From the NCBI RefSeq assembly GCF_016924145.1, contig NZ_JAFFZO010000012.1:62001-126000 (forward strand): 64,000 bases of DNA, read 5' to 3'. A program made the position numbers and the translations under genes. Below are positions 9,285 through 18,079 of this stretch, piece after piece; position 1 is the stretch's first letter; every line of letters begins with the position of its first letter. The notes below the pieces were generated by a model. The model searched no databases. It saw only the letters and a program-made list of their open reading frames with translations, and had not been told where the DNA came from. The stretch is from Amphritea pacifica (GTDB taxonomy: Bacteria; Pseudomonadota; Gammaproteobacteria; Pseudomonadales; Balneatricaceae).

Positions 9285-10445
9285 ATGAGCGTATTGAAAA
9301 TGACCGAACTGGATCTCAAGGGCAAACGCGTCCTGATCCGTGAAGACCTCAATGTGCCGGTCAAGGATGGCAAGGTCACCAGCGATGCCCGTATTCGTGC
9401 ATCACTGCCAACCATTAAGCACGCTCTGGACGCGGGTGCTAAGGTGATGCTGATGTCTCACCTGGGCCGCCCAACTGAGGGTGAGTATGATGCAGCCAGC
9501 TCACTGGCACCGGTGGCTGCTCATCTGGCAGGCCTGCTGGGACGTGAAGTTCCGCTGATCAGCGACTGGCTGACGGGGGGCTTTGATCTGGCAGAAGGCG
9601 GTGTCGTACTGCTGGAAAACGTACGTTTCAATGTCGGTGAGAAGAAAGATGATGAGGCGTTGTCTAAGCAGATGGCCGCCCTGTGCGATATCTATGTGAT
9701 GGATGCGTTTGGTACCGCTCACCGCGCTCAGGCGTCGACTCATGGTGTTGCTAAGTTTGCCCCGGTAGCCTGTGCAGGCCCTTTGCTGGCGGGTGAGCTG
9801 GAGGCGCTGGAAAAGGCGCTGGATAAACCGGCCCGACCAATGGCTGCTATTGTTGGCGGATCGAAAGTGTCTACTAAACTGACGGTACTGGAATCGTTGT
9901 CTGATAAGGTTGATCAACTGATTGTGGGGGGCGGTATTGCTAATACCTTCCTCGCTGCTGCGGGTAAGCCGGTGGGTAAGTCGTTGTGTGAACATGATCT
10001 GATTCCCACCGCAAAAGCGCTGATGGATAAGGTGAATATTCCCCTGCCGGTGGATGTTGTGGTTGCAACTGAGTTTGCTGAAACCGCCGCTGCGACCGTT
10101 AAGCTGGTCGATGATGTGGCTGAAGATGATATGATTCTGGATATTGGTCCGCAGTCTGCTGCGAACCTGGCCGAACTGCTGAAAGAAGCCGGTACCATTA
10201 TCTGGAACGGTCCGGTCGGTGTGTTTGAGTTTGATCAGTTTGGTGAAGGCACTAAAGCACTGTCGCTGGCGATTGCTGAGAACAAAGGTTTCTCGATTGC
10301 CGGTGGCGGTGACACCCTGGCGGCGGTGGATAAGTACGGTATCGCTGACCAGGTGTCTTACATCTCAACCGGCGGTGGGGCTTTCCTGGAGTTTGTCGAA
10401 GGTAAGGTATTGCCAGCGGTAGCGATGCTGGAATCCCGCGCCTGA
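9285..10445 (+). CDS. pgk: Phosphoglycerate kinase
   Basis: This glycolytic/gluconeogenic kinase interconverts 1,3-bisphosphoglycerate and 3-phosphoglycerate with ADP/ATP. The 386-residue length is usual for proteobacteria. Visible motifs are the signature [24 protein letters not shown], the KVSTKL hinge segment and the nucleotide-binding [17 protein letters not shown] precedes the ATG. It lies between epd and fba in the same orientation with short gaps. Confidence 0.98.
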   Translation: MSVLKMTELDLKGKRVLIREDLNVPVKDGKVTSDARIRASLPTIKHALDAGAKVMLMSHLGRPTEGEYDAASSLAPVAAHLAGLLGREVPLISDWLTGGFDLAEGGVVLLENVRFNVGEKKDDEALSKQMAALCDIYVMDAFGTAHRAQASTHGVAKFAPVACAGPLLAGELEALEKALDKPARPMAAIVGGSKVSTKLTVLESLSDKVDQLIVGGGIANTFLAAAGKPVGKSLCEHDLIPTAKALMDKVNIPLPVDVVVATEFAETAAATVKLVDDVAEDDMILDIGPQSAANLAELLKEAGTIIWNGPVGVFEFDQFGEGTKALSLAIAENKGFSIAGGGDTLAAVDKYGIADQVSYISTGGGAFLEFVEGKVLPAVAMLESRA

Positions 10446-10568
10446 TTAAAACTATTGCGCTCATAACGCTTTAATAGTGGGAATATAGAGTGGAGCAGCT
10501 GATCTATTCAGCTGCTTACGTTAGAATTTACAGCCGCAACCCGGCTTAATTTTTTAAAAGGTGAAGAT

Positions 10569-11609
10569 ATGGCTCTTATCAGTATGCGTCAACTGCTGGA
10601 TCATGCCGCAGAGCATGACTACGGCATCCCAGCGTTTAACGTGAATAACCTGGAACAGATGCGCGCCATCATGGAAGCGGCTGACAAGACCAACTCGCCG
10701 GTAATTGTTCAGGCGTCTGCTGGTGCACGTAAATATGCGGGCTCTAACTTCCTGCGGCATATGATTCTGGCGGCGATTGCTGAGTTTCCGCATATTCCGG
10801 TGTGTATGCACCAGGATCACGGCACCTCTCCAGCGATCTGTCAGCGTTCCATCGCGATGGGCTTCTCCTCCGTCATGATGGACGGCTCCCTGAAAGAGGA
10901 TGGTAAAACCCCCTCTGATTATGAATACAACGTTGATGTTACCCGTCGTACCGTAGAGATGGCCCATGCGTGTGGTGTTTCTGTTGAAGGTGAACTGGGT
11001 TGTCTGGGGTCTCTGGAAACCGGACAGGCTGGTGAAGAGGATGGTGTTGGCGCTGAAGGTACACTGTCCCACGACCAGATGCTGACCGATCCGGAAGAAG
11101 CATCGGACTTCGTGGCTAAAACAGGTGTTGATGCGCTGGCGATTGCCTGTGGTACCTCCCACGGTGCTTACAAGTTCACCCGTCCGCCAACCGGCGATAT
11201 TCTGGCGATTGACCGCATTAAAGCGATCCATGACCGCATACCGAACACTCACTTAGTTATGCACGGTTCCTCCTCTGTTCCACAGGAGTGGCTGGCGATC
11301 ATCAACGAGTTTGGTGGTGAGATTCCTGAGACCTACGGTGTGCCGGTTGAACAGATCGTTGAGGGTATTAAACACGGTGTGCGTAAGGTCAATATCGACA
11401 CTGACCTGCGTCTGGCATCTACCGGTGCGGTACGTCGCTTCATGGCGCAAAACCCTTCTGAGTTCGATCCGCGTAAATTCCTTAAAGTGACCATGGATGC
11501 GATGAGCGAGATCTGTATTGCCCGCTACGAAGCGTTCGGTACTGCCGGTCATGCGGATAAGATCGTACCGATCTCTCTGGAAGGAATGGCGGATAAGTAC
11601 GGTTTGTAA
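10569..11609 (+). CDS. fba: Class II fructose-1,6-bisphosphate aldolase
   Basis: This zinc-dependent aldolase cleaves fructose-1,6-bisphosphate to two trioses. At 346 residues it belongs to the 'Calvin-cycle' class IIB-like subtype used by Pseudomonas and phototrophs rather than the longer E. coli FbaA. Motifs are [13 protein letters not shown], the metal-binding [17 protein letters not shown] and [10 protein letters not shown]. It closes the epd-pgk-fba set and is followed by a strong terminator. AAGGTGAAG is the ribosome site. Confidence 0.96.
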   Translation: MALISMRQLLDHAAEHDYGIPAFNVNNLEQMRAIMEAADKTNSPVIVQASAGARKYAGSNFLRHMILAAIAEFPHIPVCMHQDHGTSPAICQRSIAMGFSSVMMDGSLKEDGKTPSDYEYNVDVTRRTVEMAHACGVSVEGELGCLGSLETGQAGEEDGVGAEGTLSHDQMLTDPEEASDFVAKTGVDALAIACGTSHGAYKFTRPPTGDILAIDRIKAIHDRIPNTHLVMHGSSSVPQEWLAIINEFGGEIPETYGVPVEQIVEGIKHGVRKVNIDTDLRLASTGAVRRFMAQNPSEFDPRKFLKVTMDAMSEICIARYEAFGTAGHADKIVPISLEGMADKYGL

Positions 11610-11624
11610 CGCCGATTGTTAGTT

Positions 11625-11665
11625 GTAAAAAACGCCCCTGTCTTTTAGAGAGGGGCGTTTTTTTG
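11625..11665. terminator. Bidirectional terminator between fba and the TAXI gene
   Basis: A 13-bp stem (11627-11639 with 11651-11663) includes A and T tracts on both sides. It serves fba on the plus strand, and the minus-strand gene that stops at 11671. Confidence 0.9.
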
Positions 11666-11670
11666 TTGGG

Positions 11671-12621
11671 TTATTTACTCAGAGAGAAATAGTTCCAGTT
11701 GGTTTGTTCGCCTGCCTCTTCCAGCTCATACACTGAAGCCCAGTTGGGGTTCGTGTTAGGATCATCGGCCAGATCAATCAGGCTGTCATTAATGCAGTTA
11801 GCCAGATTGACCATGTTGGCATTTCGCTCTTCCTTACGGAAAGATTTGCCAATCAGGAGTGCGCGAACGCCGAAAGTCGGTACCGATTGAATTTTTCCGT
11901 CAACCCGGTAGCTGACACTGGATTGAATGTAAAATGGAGCCTTTCCTGCCAGTTGTGCAAAATCTATTGCGACCAGGTGGTATTTACCGCTGGCAAGGTA
12001 CTGCTCTACCGGTTTGTAAGGGTGTCCGCCAACCAGCACTAATGGCATGTTTGGATTACTACGTTTATCTGCCGGAATCTCAACAACATTCAGGTTTAAA
12101 CCCATAAAGTAGCTCAACGCTTTGGCGCTGATAACGCTACCGCCCCAGGAACCGACGGTCTGGCCTTTTAACAGATTAAGCGAAATTGGTTTTGGCTTTT
12201 CATCTTTAATCAGCCCGCTCCACATCGCTTTCCAGCCGGCATCATCCCCCTCTGGCTGATAGCCTTTTGGTATCAGAAGGTGAAGGGATTCCATATGCAT
12301 CCCGTCGATAACCTTCATGCGATTGCCGTTAACCTTGCGGGGCTCTGTTTTGGCGAAATATTGCAATACATCTTCCTGAACCACGCCCATAGAGAACTGT
12401 TTGCTATTCATGCCCAGCAGGTTCTCTACAGACCCGTCTGACTTCACTGGCAAAAGATGCGCATCATTTTCCAGCGCGTCATCACAATACGCTTTAATAT
12501 CTTTCACCATAGAGTAGTAGTTACCGCTCTCAGAACCGGTGCCGACTTTTACGTCCGTAGCCGAGGCCATCGTGGTCAGTCCCAGCAGAGTTAAGCAGCC
12601 AAGCGCTTTAAATAGATTCAT
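11671..12621 (-). CDS. TAXI-family periplasmic solute-binding protein, orphan
   Basis: This is a 316-residue protein with a Sec signal peptide ending at about residue 21 (hydrophobic LGCLTLLGLTTMASA, cut after ASA). The mature part begins with VKVGTGSESGNYYSMVKDI, typical of TAXI proteins, which normally deliver solutes to TRAP transporters. SWGGSVISAKALSYFMGLNL is also family-like. No TRAP membrane subunit lies nearby. Instead it follows a 54-residue one-helix protein and a two-helix coiled-coil membrane protein on the same strand, with 27- and 18-base gaps, so it may have been recruited as a sensor or chaperone domain. The ligand is unknown. AAGGA supports the start. Confidence 0.8.
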   Translation of the reverse strand: MNLFKALGCLTLLGLTTMASATDVKVGTGSESGNYYSMVKDIKAYCDDALENDAHLLPVKSDGSVENLLGMNSKQFSMGVVQEDVLQYFAKTEPRKVNGNRMKVIDGMHMESLHLLIPKGYQPEGDDAGWKAMWSGLIKDEKPKPISLNLLKGQTVGSWGGSVISAKALSYFMGLNLNVVEIPADKRSNPNMPLVLVGGHPYKPVEQYLASGKYHLVAIDFAQLAGKAPFYIQSSVSYRVDGKIQSVPTFGVRALLIGKSFRKEERNANMVNLANCINDSLIDLADDPNTNPNWASVYELEEAGEQTNWNYFSLSK

Positions 12622-12648
12622 ATCTACATCCTTGTTTTGATTAATAGG

Positions 12649-12813
12649 TTATTGAAAGGGGTTTGATTCCTGAGAGACGGGTTCTGCATCCCCACTCTGT
12701 GTGTCTGGATTGTCGATAAAAAAGGTTAGCAGACCAATAATGACAGCCAGTCCCAGAAGTCCGGTTAGTGTCCATCTCATAATTCGGGTGGAGGTGGTTT
12801 CCTGTTCGCTCAT
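12649..12813 (-). CDS. Small single-pass membrane protein (54 residues)
   Basis: A short gene lies between the TAXI gene and the coiled-coil membrane gene. The ATG at 12813 has a near-perfect AAGGAGA ribosome site and the TAA lies at 12649-12651. The protein has a short polar N-terminus (MSEQETTSTR), one strong hydrophobic helix (about residues 14-33, LTGLLGLAVIIGLLTFF at its core) and an acidic, Pro/Gln/Ser-rich tail of about 20 residues. By the positive-inside rule the tail probably faces the periplasm. The tight spacing suggests co-transcription with both neighbours. I do not recognise a family. Confidence 0.7.
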   Translation of the reverse strand: MSEQETTSTRIMRWTLTGLLGLAVIIGLLTFFIDNPDTQSGDAEPVSQESNPFQ

Positions 12814-12831
12814 TTTTGTCTCCTTTTCTGC

Positions 12832-13614
12832 CTAGTCGGCCATATCTACTGCCATATCCCGGGCACTGTTTTCAATCTCGACTAAAGCGGTATTAAAGTC
12901 TGTTTCGATCTGGCTGAATGCTTCCAGTGAGAGCATCTCTTCTAACTGATCATTACCGGTATGTTTTATAAATGACATCGCCTGACTTGCCTGGGCAGCA
13001 AAGGCTTCCATGTCTTTATACTCTTTAACTTTCTGCTCAAATTGACGGTTGACGGCTGCCGCTCGATCCAGCTTTTCAAGTATCTGTTGATAGGCTTCAG
13101 TGACCTGTGCCAATAACTTTTTTTTGCGTTCATAAATCGGTTTGCCCTGGTTTCGTTCATCAATCTGACTTTCCATTTTCCGAATCGCTGAACCCATCTG
13201 GTCCCGGGCGGCACGGGCCTGTTCTAATCGTTGAGCGTTAACCAGTACCTGATTATCAAGTTGTTCTGTGGCATTACGGCGGGCTTCCTCCATCATCTTC
13301 TTTATTCTGAAATTTTTCGTTTTCTGACGGATAACCGGGTCCATCGCCTTAAGAAAGCGCAACCCGTAGAAGCCACCGACTGCAGCGCTAACGGACAGAA
13401 TCAGCGCAAACACTCCGGTGATGATTTGCAGGGCAAACATCCCTATCAGAAAAAAAACACCCAGCGTCATACCGGCAAATATAAGATTGCGCGGAAGAAC
13501 TGAGATAGCCGATTTTCGGAATTGCTCAATCTTTGCTAATTCAGTTTTATTCTGTTGCAGGACTTCAGCGAAGCCGCTTGTCGCTATCCCTGTTACAGCG
13601 ATTTCAGAGTTCAT
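12832..13614 (-). CDS. Two-helix membrane protein with long coiled coil, function unknown
   Basis: This is a 260-residue protein. Residues 1-40 are soluble, two adjacent membrane helices span about 43-65 and 66-88, and the remainder is highly charged and predicted helical/coiled coil (Glu, Gln, Arg and Lys heptads through about 230). The C-terminus is acidic. The layout resembles XpaC- or PspA-like membrane stress proteins in outline only; I cannot assign a family. It is the first gene of the trio with the 54-residue protein and the TAXI protein. AGGGA precedes the ATG. The promoter should lie in the gap upstream of 13614. Confidence 0.75.
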   Translation of the reverse strand: MNSEIAVTGIATSGFAEVLQQNKTELAKIEQFRKSAISVLPRNLIFAGMTLGVFFLIGMFALQIITGVFALILSVSAAVGGFYGLRFLKAMDPVIRQKTKNFRIKKMMEEARRNATEQLDNQVLVNAQRLEQARAARDQMGSAIRKMESQIDERNQGKPIYERKKKLLAQVTEAYQQILEKLDRAAAVNRQFEQKVKEYKDMEAFAAQASQAMSFIKHTGNDQLEEMLSLEAFSQIETDFNTALVEIENSARDMAVDMAD

Positions 13615-14078
13615 AGAACATCCCTTTATTTCTCACTATGGGGGTTGATGCGGCATCACCTGGATCGCATCAGCTCATTCCGCCTGGGCGGTACAGAGAA
13701 AGGAAACATCAGAGGGTGAAGAAGAGGAGAAAAGTATGCAGAGTATTACAGCTCTGATCGAAACAGTGCTACTCCTTCAGCACAATACAGCCACCAGTTT
13801 GGGCCTATCTGAAATTCCTTTTTCGGGGCAAATCCTAACCTATTAATCAATCAAAGGCTATACCTTAGATGCAGCTTCTATTTCACTGATGCCGGCAGGT
13901 TCTTTGACCGAGGTAATAGGGCAGGGCCTCAGTTCTTCAGGTTCAGAGTGATTTCTACTTTCATCTAAAACGCTAGTGGCAGTAAAAGCCGGAGGATCGA
14001 TTCTCAACTGGGCTGAGACATCACTGTTGGTGTATGATTTTTGTCGTGTTACATGGACCCGGCAACAAGGATGAATCT
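13615..14078. other. Intergenic region before the lipoprotein array; no firm gene
   Basis: This 464-base gap separates the divergent minus-strand coiled-coil operon from the first lipoprotein gene and must hold both promoters. Two weak coding signals exist. One is a 36-codon plus ORF at 13736-13846 (listed separately). The other is an open minus-strand frame between stops at 13858 and 14079 with no ATG or GTG, whose translation has ordinary protein-like composition and may be the tail of a lost gene. The AAGG ribosome site of the first lipoprotein gene is at 14067-14070. Confidence 0.5.
13736..13846 (+). CDS. Possible 36-residue small ORF
   Basis: The ATG at 13736 follows a purine-rich GAAGAGGAGAAAAGT leader that makes a strong Shine-Dalgarno, and the frame ends at the TAA at 13844. 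The peptide begins MQSITALIETVLLLQ and has no transmembrane helix or recognised motif. Only the ribosome site argues for it; it could equally be chance. It lies in the same orientation as the lipoprotein array, 230 bases upstream. Confidence 0.2.
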   Translation: MQSITALIETVLLLQHNTATSLGLSEIPFSGQILTY

Positions 14079-15134
14079 ATGCCCACTCTGACCCGACTAT
14101 TTCAGTCTGTATCCTTTATCTCTCTTACCAGTGTGCTGATTCTCAGTGGCTGTAACGGCGAAGCTGATATCGTTGTTACCAGTGATGTTGTGTCTGCAGA
14201 AAAGATTGCTCAGATACGGGCCAATATCCAAACACTACATCCCGATGCCGATAGTGAACTGCAGGCTAAAGTGCTGGATACCGCGGTGCGGGCAGTTGAG
14301 GATATGGTATTTATTGAGGGGGGTAAGTTTATGATGGGGGATTTTGGTATGCCCTGTGATGCTGACCCTGAACGGCCCGTCTGGCGTGAGACTGAGAATA
14401 TGTGCAACGCCAGCCGCTGGGCGGATACCAGCCCGGCCCATCCGGTGGAGCTGAATAGCTACTCGCTTTCAAAGTATGAGACCCGGGTTAAGGATATGGA
14501 TCGTTATCTTCTGGCTCATAATGAGCCTCTACCTAAGCCAGAGTTAAGAGAGGTAGAGCCAGAAAACTTTCAGTTTCAATCCGATAATCCTGCCAGTACA
14601 CGGGGGTGGCAGGATGCTAAAGATTACTGCACCTGGTTGGGTCAGTTAACGGGGTATGCTTTCGATCTGCCCACGGAAGCCCAGTGGGAGTTTGCCGCCC
14701 GTAACCGAGGGCAGAATATTTACTATGCGACGGATAATGGTTTTTTGGAAAATGGAAGAAATACCCGACCCTATGATAAGGACTCAGGTAAGTTAGGGCA
14801 TACCTATCCGGTGGATATGTTGCCGCCTAATCCACTGGGGATTTATGGGCTGCAGAATAATGCCGCTGAATGGGTTAATGATGTGTATGATCCTGAATAT
14901 TATTCTTATAGCCAAATAGCTAATCCTAAGGGACCAGGTGATTCTCTTTTACTTGAAATGGATGGACAGAATGAGCAGGAGTTTCATCTGCTGAGAGGTA
15001 ACTTAGTAGGGGAGATTAACAATAATATCTTGATTCGAAGACAAGTTGGAAATGATGAAATAAGAGGATATAACACCTATGTGTCATCGTTTAGCTTTAG
15101 ATGTTCTATCCAGTCTCACTTAAAGTTGAATTAG
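14079..15134 (+). CDS. FGE/SUMF1-fold lipoprotein, array copy 1
   Basis: This is a 351-residue secreted lipoprotein. The signal peptide ends in lipobox LILSGC (Cys about residue 25). The rest is a formylglycine-generating-enzyme-type fold: VFIEGGKFMMGDFG, PAHPVELNSYSLSKYETRVKDM, LPTEAQWEFAARNRGQN, NPLGIYGLQNNAAEWVNDVYD and a final SFRCS. The reactive-cysteine segment of true FGE enzymes is not apparent, so it is probably a binding protein rather than an enzyme. The start is set at the ATG at 14079, which has AAGG 8 bases upstream. It converges on a tail fragment of the toxin-like gene (15142). Its first about 130 residues are nearly identical to copies 2 and 3, while the C-terminal third differs. 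I infer an immunity-type role. Confidence 0.85.
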   Translation: MPTLTRLFQSVSFISLTSVLILSGCNGEADIVVTSDVVSAEKIAQIRANIQTLHPDADSELQAKVLDTAVRAVEDMVFIEGGKFMMGDFGMPCDADPERPVWRETENMCNASRWADTSPAHPVELNSYSLSKYETRVKDMDRYLLAHNEPLPKPELREVEPENFQFQSDNPASTRGWQDAKDYCTWLGQLTGYAFDLPTEAQWEFAARNRGQNIYYATDNGFLENGRNTRPYDKDSGKLGHTYPVDMLPPNPLGIYGLQNNAAEWVNDVYDPEYYSYSQIANPKGPGDSLLLEMDGQNEQEFHLLRGNLVGEINNNILIRRQVGNDEIRGYNTYVSSFSFRCSIQSHLKLN

Positions 15135-15141
15135 TTTATGC

Positions 15142-15450
15142 TTAGCTAATTGATATACCCCAAACGGCCTCAATATTGCTGACAAAGGCTTTGTCGTGAA
15201 ATTTTGTATCTGGCCTTCTTTTCGGAATAAAAGGCGTTGAAATATTTTCGGCTAGTTGTTTAGGCTTAATTACTTTAAGTTCATTGACCCAGGCTATAAA
15301 TTCGCGGTATTGATCAAAATCAAGAATCGCACAAAGCCGGTTCATGCTCTGATACATATCTACTTCTTCACCGTATTCACTCAACTGCTCCAGTATCTGC
15401 ATAAAGTGACGCCATGAGTGTATCTGATTAAGAATATTTATAATGGTCAG
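15142..15450 (-). pseudogene. Orphan C-terminal tail of the toxin-like protein, remnant 1
   Basis: On the minus strand this segment encodes a protein matching the last about 105 residues of the 845-residue protein at 18068-20605. ILNQIHSWRHFMQIL aligns with ILNQIHSWRNFMQIL, then VDMYQSMNRLCAILDFDQYREF, and the end GVSVS corresponds to GISIS. From the ATG at 15402 the frame is open for 86 codons, but the homology continues upstream to about 15450, where it meets a stop codon, and there is no ribosome site. It is a displaced 3' fragment. It may be inert, or a reservoir for recombination with the intact gene. It sits tail-to-tail with lipoprotein copy 1 (7-base gap). Confidence 0.8.
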
Positions 15451-15555
15451 TTATTGAGTTCTTCAGAGCTGGAGTCCTCAGACCCGTTCAGGTATGATTT
15501 TGGGCGTTATGGACCCTGGCAACAAGGATGAATCTATGCCCACTCTGACCCGACT
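15385..15555 (+). repeat. Direct repeat A of the array (period 1467 bp)
   Basis: About 170 bases appear identical here and at 16852-17022. They cover the 5' limit of the orphan tail, the short gap, the promoter/leader of the lipoprotein gene and its first codons. The offset is exactly 1467 bases, which shows that copies 2 and 3 arose by a recent tandem duplication. Confidence 0.9.
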
Positions 15556-16615
15556 GTTTCAGTCTGTATCCTTTATCTCTCTTACCAGTGTGCTGATTCT
15601 CAGTGGCTGTAACAGCGAAGCTGATATCGTTGTTACCAGTGATGTTGTGTCTGCAGAAAAGATTGCTGAGATCCGCACCAATATCCAAAAACTACATCCC
15701 GATGCCGATAGTGAACTGCAGGCTAAAGTGCTGGATACCGCGGTGCGGGCAATCGAGGATATGGTGTTTATCGAGGGCGGTAAGTTTATGATGGGGGATT
15801 TTGGTATGCCCTGTGATGCTGACCCTGAACGGCCCGTCTGGCGTGAGACTGAGAATATGTGCAACGCCAGCCGCTGGGCGGATACCAGCCCAGCCCATCC
15901 GGTGGAGCTGGATAGCTACTCGCTTTCAAAGTATGAGACCCGGGTTAAGGATATGGATCGCTACCTGCTGGTTCACAATGAGCCTCTGCCTAAACCAGAG
16001 CTTCGAGAGGAAGAACCCGCAAATTTTCAGTTTCAACCGGATAATCCTGCCAGTACAAGGGGATGGCAGGATGCTAAAGATTATTGTTCCTGGCTTGGTC
16101 AGTTAACTGGGTATGCATTTGATCTGCCCACTGAAGCGCAGTGGGAGTTTGCTGCCCGTAATAGGGGGCAGAATGTCTACTATGCGACGGATAATGGTTT
16201 TTTAGAGTCGCCACGGAATACCGATCCTCTGGCCGAGGTTGATGGAAAAGAAACTGATACTTTCCCTGTAGATGCTATGCCTCCAAATCCTTTGGGAATA
16301 TATGGGCTGCAGGACAATGCCGCAGAATGGGTAAACGATTGGTACGATCCGGAGTATTACACCTATAGTCCAGAGAAAAACCCGATGGGGCCAATAGAGG
16401 GGGTTGAGCTAGAGGAGATAGACAGCTCTACCTTGCAGGCATATAAATTAATGCGTGGTAATCACACTGGAGAGATTAATGGGAACATACTTATTAGGCG
16501 GAAAGCTGGGATAGAAACATTAAAAAAATATAATAGTTATGGTCCACGCGATAGTTTCAGGTGTTCAGTTCAGTCGTATATTAAGCTGGATGCTAAAGGG
16601 GTATCAGGAAACTGA
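15536..16615 (+). CDS. FGE/SUMF1-fold lipoprotein, array copy 2
   Basis: This is a 359-residue paralogue of copies 1 and 3 with the same lipobox (LILSGC) and FGE-type fold: FIEGGKFMMGDF, LPTEAQWEFAARNRGQN, PLGIYGLQDNAAEWVNDWYD and SFRCSVQ. It is mosaic. The N-terminal half and the central segment (DRYLLVHNEPLPKPELRE) match copy 1, while the C-terminal third (from about SPRNTDP to the end KGVSGN) matches copy 3. The start is the ATG at 15536 with AAGG upstream. Its 3' end overlaps the decayed toxin tail by 12 bases, the same overlap seen at copy 3. A periplasmic binding or immunity role is inferred. Confidence 0.85.
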   Translation: MPTLTRLFQSVSFISLTSVLILSGCNSEADIVVTSDVVSAEKIAEIRTNIQKLHPDADSELQAKVLDTAVRAIEDMVFIEGGKFMMGDFGMPCDADPERPVWRETENMCNASRWADTSPAHPVELDSYSLSKYETRVKDMDRYLLVHNEPLPKPELREEEPANFQFQPDNPASTRGWQDAKDYCSWLGQLTGYAFDLPTEAQWEFAARNRGQNVYYATDNGFLESPRNTDPLAEVDGKETDTFPVDAMPPNPLGIYGLQDNAAEWVNDWYDPEYYTYSPEKNPMGPIEGVELEEIDSSTLQAYKLMRGNHTGEINGNILIRRKAGIETLKKYNSYGPRDSFRCSVQSYIKLDAKGVSGN

Positions 16616-16917
16616 TACTCCCCACGCGTCTTTTTATTTTTGCGACAACTTCTCCGTTTTTTCATTCAGTTATTTATATGGAGTTTTTCTAGGGTTGGAT
16701 GTTCTTTTTGGGGTTTTCTGCGTTTGTTGAGGTTTGATTACCTTTAAGTTATCTGTCCAGGTGATGAATTCCAGGTATTGGGTGTCATCCAGGATTGAAC
16801 AACGTCGCGCATGCTTTGGTATATGTCAACTGAATCGCCTTTTTCACTCATCTGCTCCAGTATCTGCATAAAGTGACGCCATGAGTGTATCTGATTAAGA
16901 ATATTTATAATGGTCAG
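16604..16917 (-). pseudogene. Orphan C-terminal tail of the toxin-like protein, remnant 2 (frameshifted)
   Basis: The minus strand again encodes the last about 105 residues of the 845-residue protein, but decayed. It reads QIHSWRHFMQILEQMSEKGDSVDIYQSM-type sequence (split here: IHSWRHFMQIL, then VDIYQSM) and then loses one base near 16800. The homology resumes in another frame as CSILDDTQYLEFITW and LKVIKPQ. In-frame stops follow, and it ends GVSVS at 16604. The end overlaps lipoprotein copy 2 by 12 bases, exactly as the intact gene overlaps copy 3. It is clearly non-functional as a protein. Confidence 0.85.
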
Positions 16918-17022
16918 TTATTGAGTTCTTCAGAGCTGGAGTCCTCAGACCCGTTCAGGTATGATTTTGGGCGTTATGGACCCTGGCAACAAGGATGAAT
17001 CTATGCCCACTCTGACCCGACT
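16852..17022 (+). repeat. Direct repeat B of the array (period 1467 bp)
   Basis: This is the second copy of the about 170-base repeat at 15385-15555. It precedes and includes the start of lipoprotein copy 3. Confidence 0.9.
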
Positions 17023-18079
17023 ATTTCAGTCTGTATCCTTTATCTCTCTTACCAGTGTGCTGATTCTCAGTGGCTGTAACGGCGAAGCTGATATCGTTGT
17101 TACCAGTGATGTTGTGTCTGCAGAAAAGATTGCTCAGATACGGGCCAATATCCAAACACTACATCCTGATGCTGATAGTCAACTGCAGGCAAAAGTGCTG
17201 GATACCGCGGTGCGGGCAGTTGAGGATATGGTATTTATTGAGGGGGGTAAGTTTATGATGGGGGATTTTGGTATGCCCTGTGATGCTGACCCTGAACGGC
17301 CCGTCTGGCGCGAGACAGAGAATATGTGTAATGCCAGCCACTGGGCGGATACCAGCCCAGCCCATCCGGTGGAGCTGGATAGTTACTCGCTGTCGAAGTA
17401 TGAGACCCGGGTGAAGGATATGGATGTTTATTTTTTAGCGCATAAAGAACCTTTAACGGGTGCTGATTGGAGAGAAGAGCAGCCTGATCATGAGGCCTTC
17501 AGGCCCGATCTTCCAGCTGGTACCAGAACCTGGGATGATGCTAAAAATTATTGCGTGTGGTTAGGTAAAGTTACAGGGTATGCTTTTGATCTGCCCACTG
17601 AAGCGCAGTGGGAGTTTGCCGCCCGTAACCGAGGGCAAAATATTTATTATGCTACGGATAATGGCTTTTTGGAGTCCCCCAGAAATACAGACCCATATGC
17701 GGAAGTTGATGGTAGGGAGAAGCAAACATACCCTGTAAGAATGATGCCGCCAAATCCTTTGGGAATATATGGGATGCAAAGTAATGCTGCTGAGTGGGTT
17801 AATGACTGGTATGACCCAGAGTATTACTCTTATAGTCCAGAAAAAAACCCTAAGGGGCCAATAGAAGGGGTTGAGCTAGAGTTAGACAGCTCTACCTTGC
17901 AGGCATATAAATTAATGCGTGGTAATCACACTGGAGAGATTAATGGGAACATACTTATTAGGCGAAAAGCTGGGATAGAAACATTAAAAAAATATAATAG
18001 TTATGGTCCACGCGATAGTTTCAGGTGTTCAGTTCAGGCGTATATTAAGCTGAATGCTAAAGGGGTATCAGGAAACTGA
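17003..18079 (+). CDS. FGE/SUMF1-fold lipoprotein, array copy 3
   Basis: This 358-residue lipoprotein is the copy directly opposed to the intact 845-residue gene, with a 12-base tail-to-tail overlap (18068-18079). Signal peptide, lipobox and N-terminal 130 residues are nearly identical to copies 1 and 2. The central segment is its own (DVYFLAHKEPLTGADWREE, then TRTWDDAKNYCVWLGKVTGYA) and the C-terminal third matches copy 2. FGE-fold motifs LPTEAQWEFAARNRGQN, GIYGMQSNAAEWVNDWYD and SFRCSVQ are present. If the large protein is a toxin, this is the best candidate for its cognate periplasmic immunity protein; that is inference. Confidence 0.85.
   Translation: MPTLTRLFQSVSFISLTSVLILSGCNGEADIVVTSDVVSAEKIAQIRANIQTLHPDADSQLQAKVLDTAVRAVEDMVFIEGGKFMMGDFGMPCDADPERPVWRETENMCNASHWADTSPAHPVELDSYSLSKYETRVKDMDVYFLAHKEPLTGADWREEQPDHEAFRPDLPAGTRTWDDAKNYCVWLGKVTGYAFDLPTEAQWEFAARNRGQNIYYATDNGFLESPRNTDPYAEVDGREKQTYPVRMMPPNPLGIYGMQSNAAEWVNDWYDPEYYSYSPEKNPKGPIEGVELELDSSTLQAYKLMRGNHTGEINGNILIRRKAGIETLKKYNSYGPRDSFRCSVQAYIKLNAKGVSGN

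Noticed and set aside
13858-14079. Open minus-strand frame of 72 codons with protein-like composition before the lipoprotein array
   Set aside because: No ATG or GTG start, no ribosome site and no match to the array tails; perhaps a gene remnant but not supportable.
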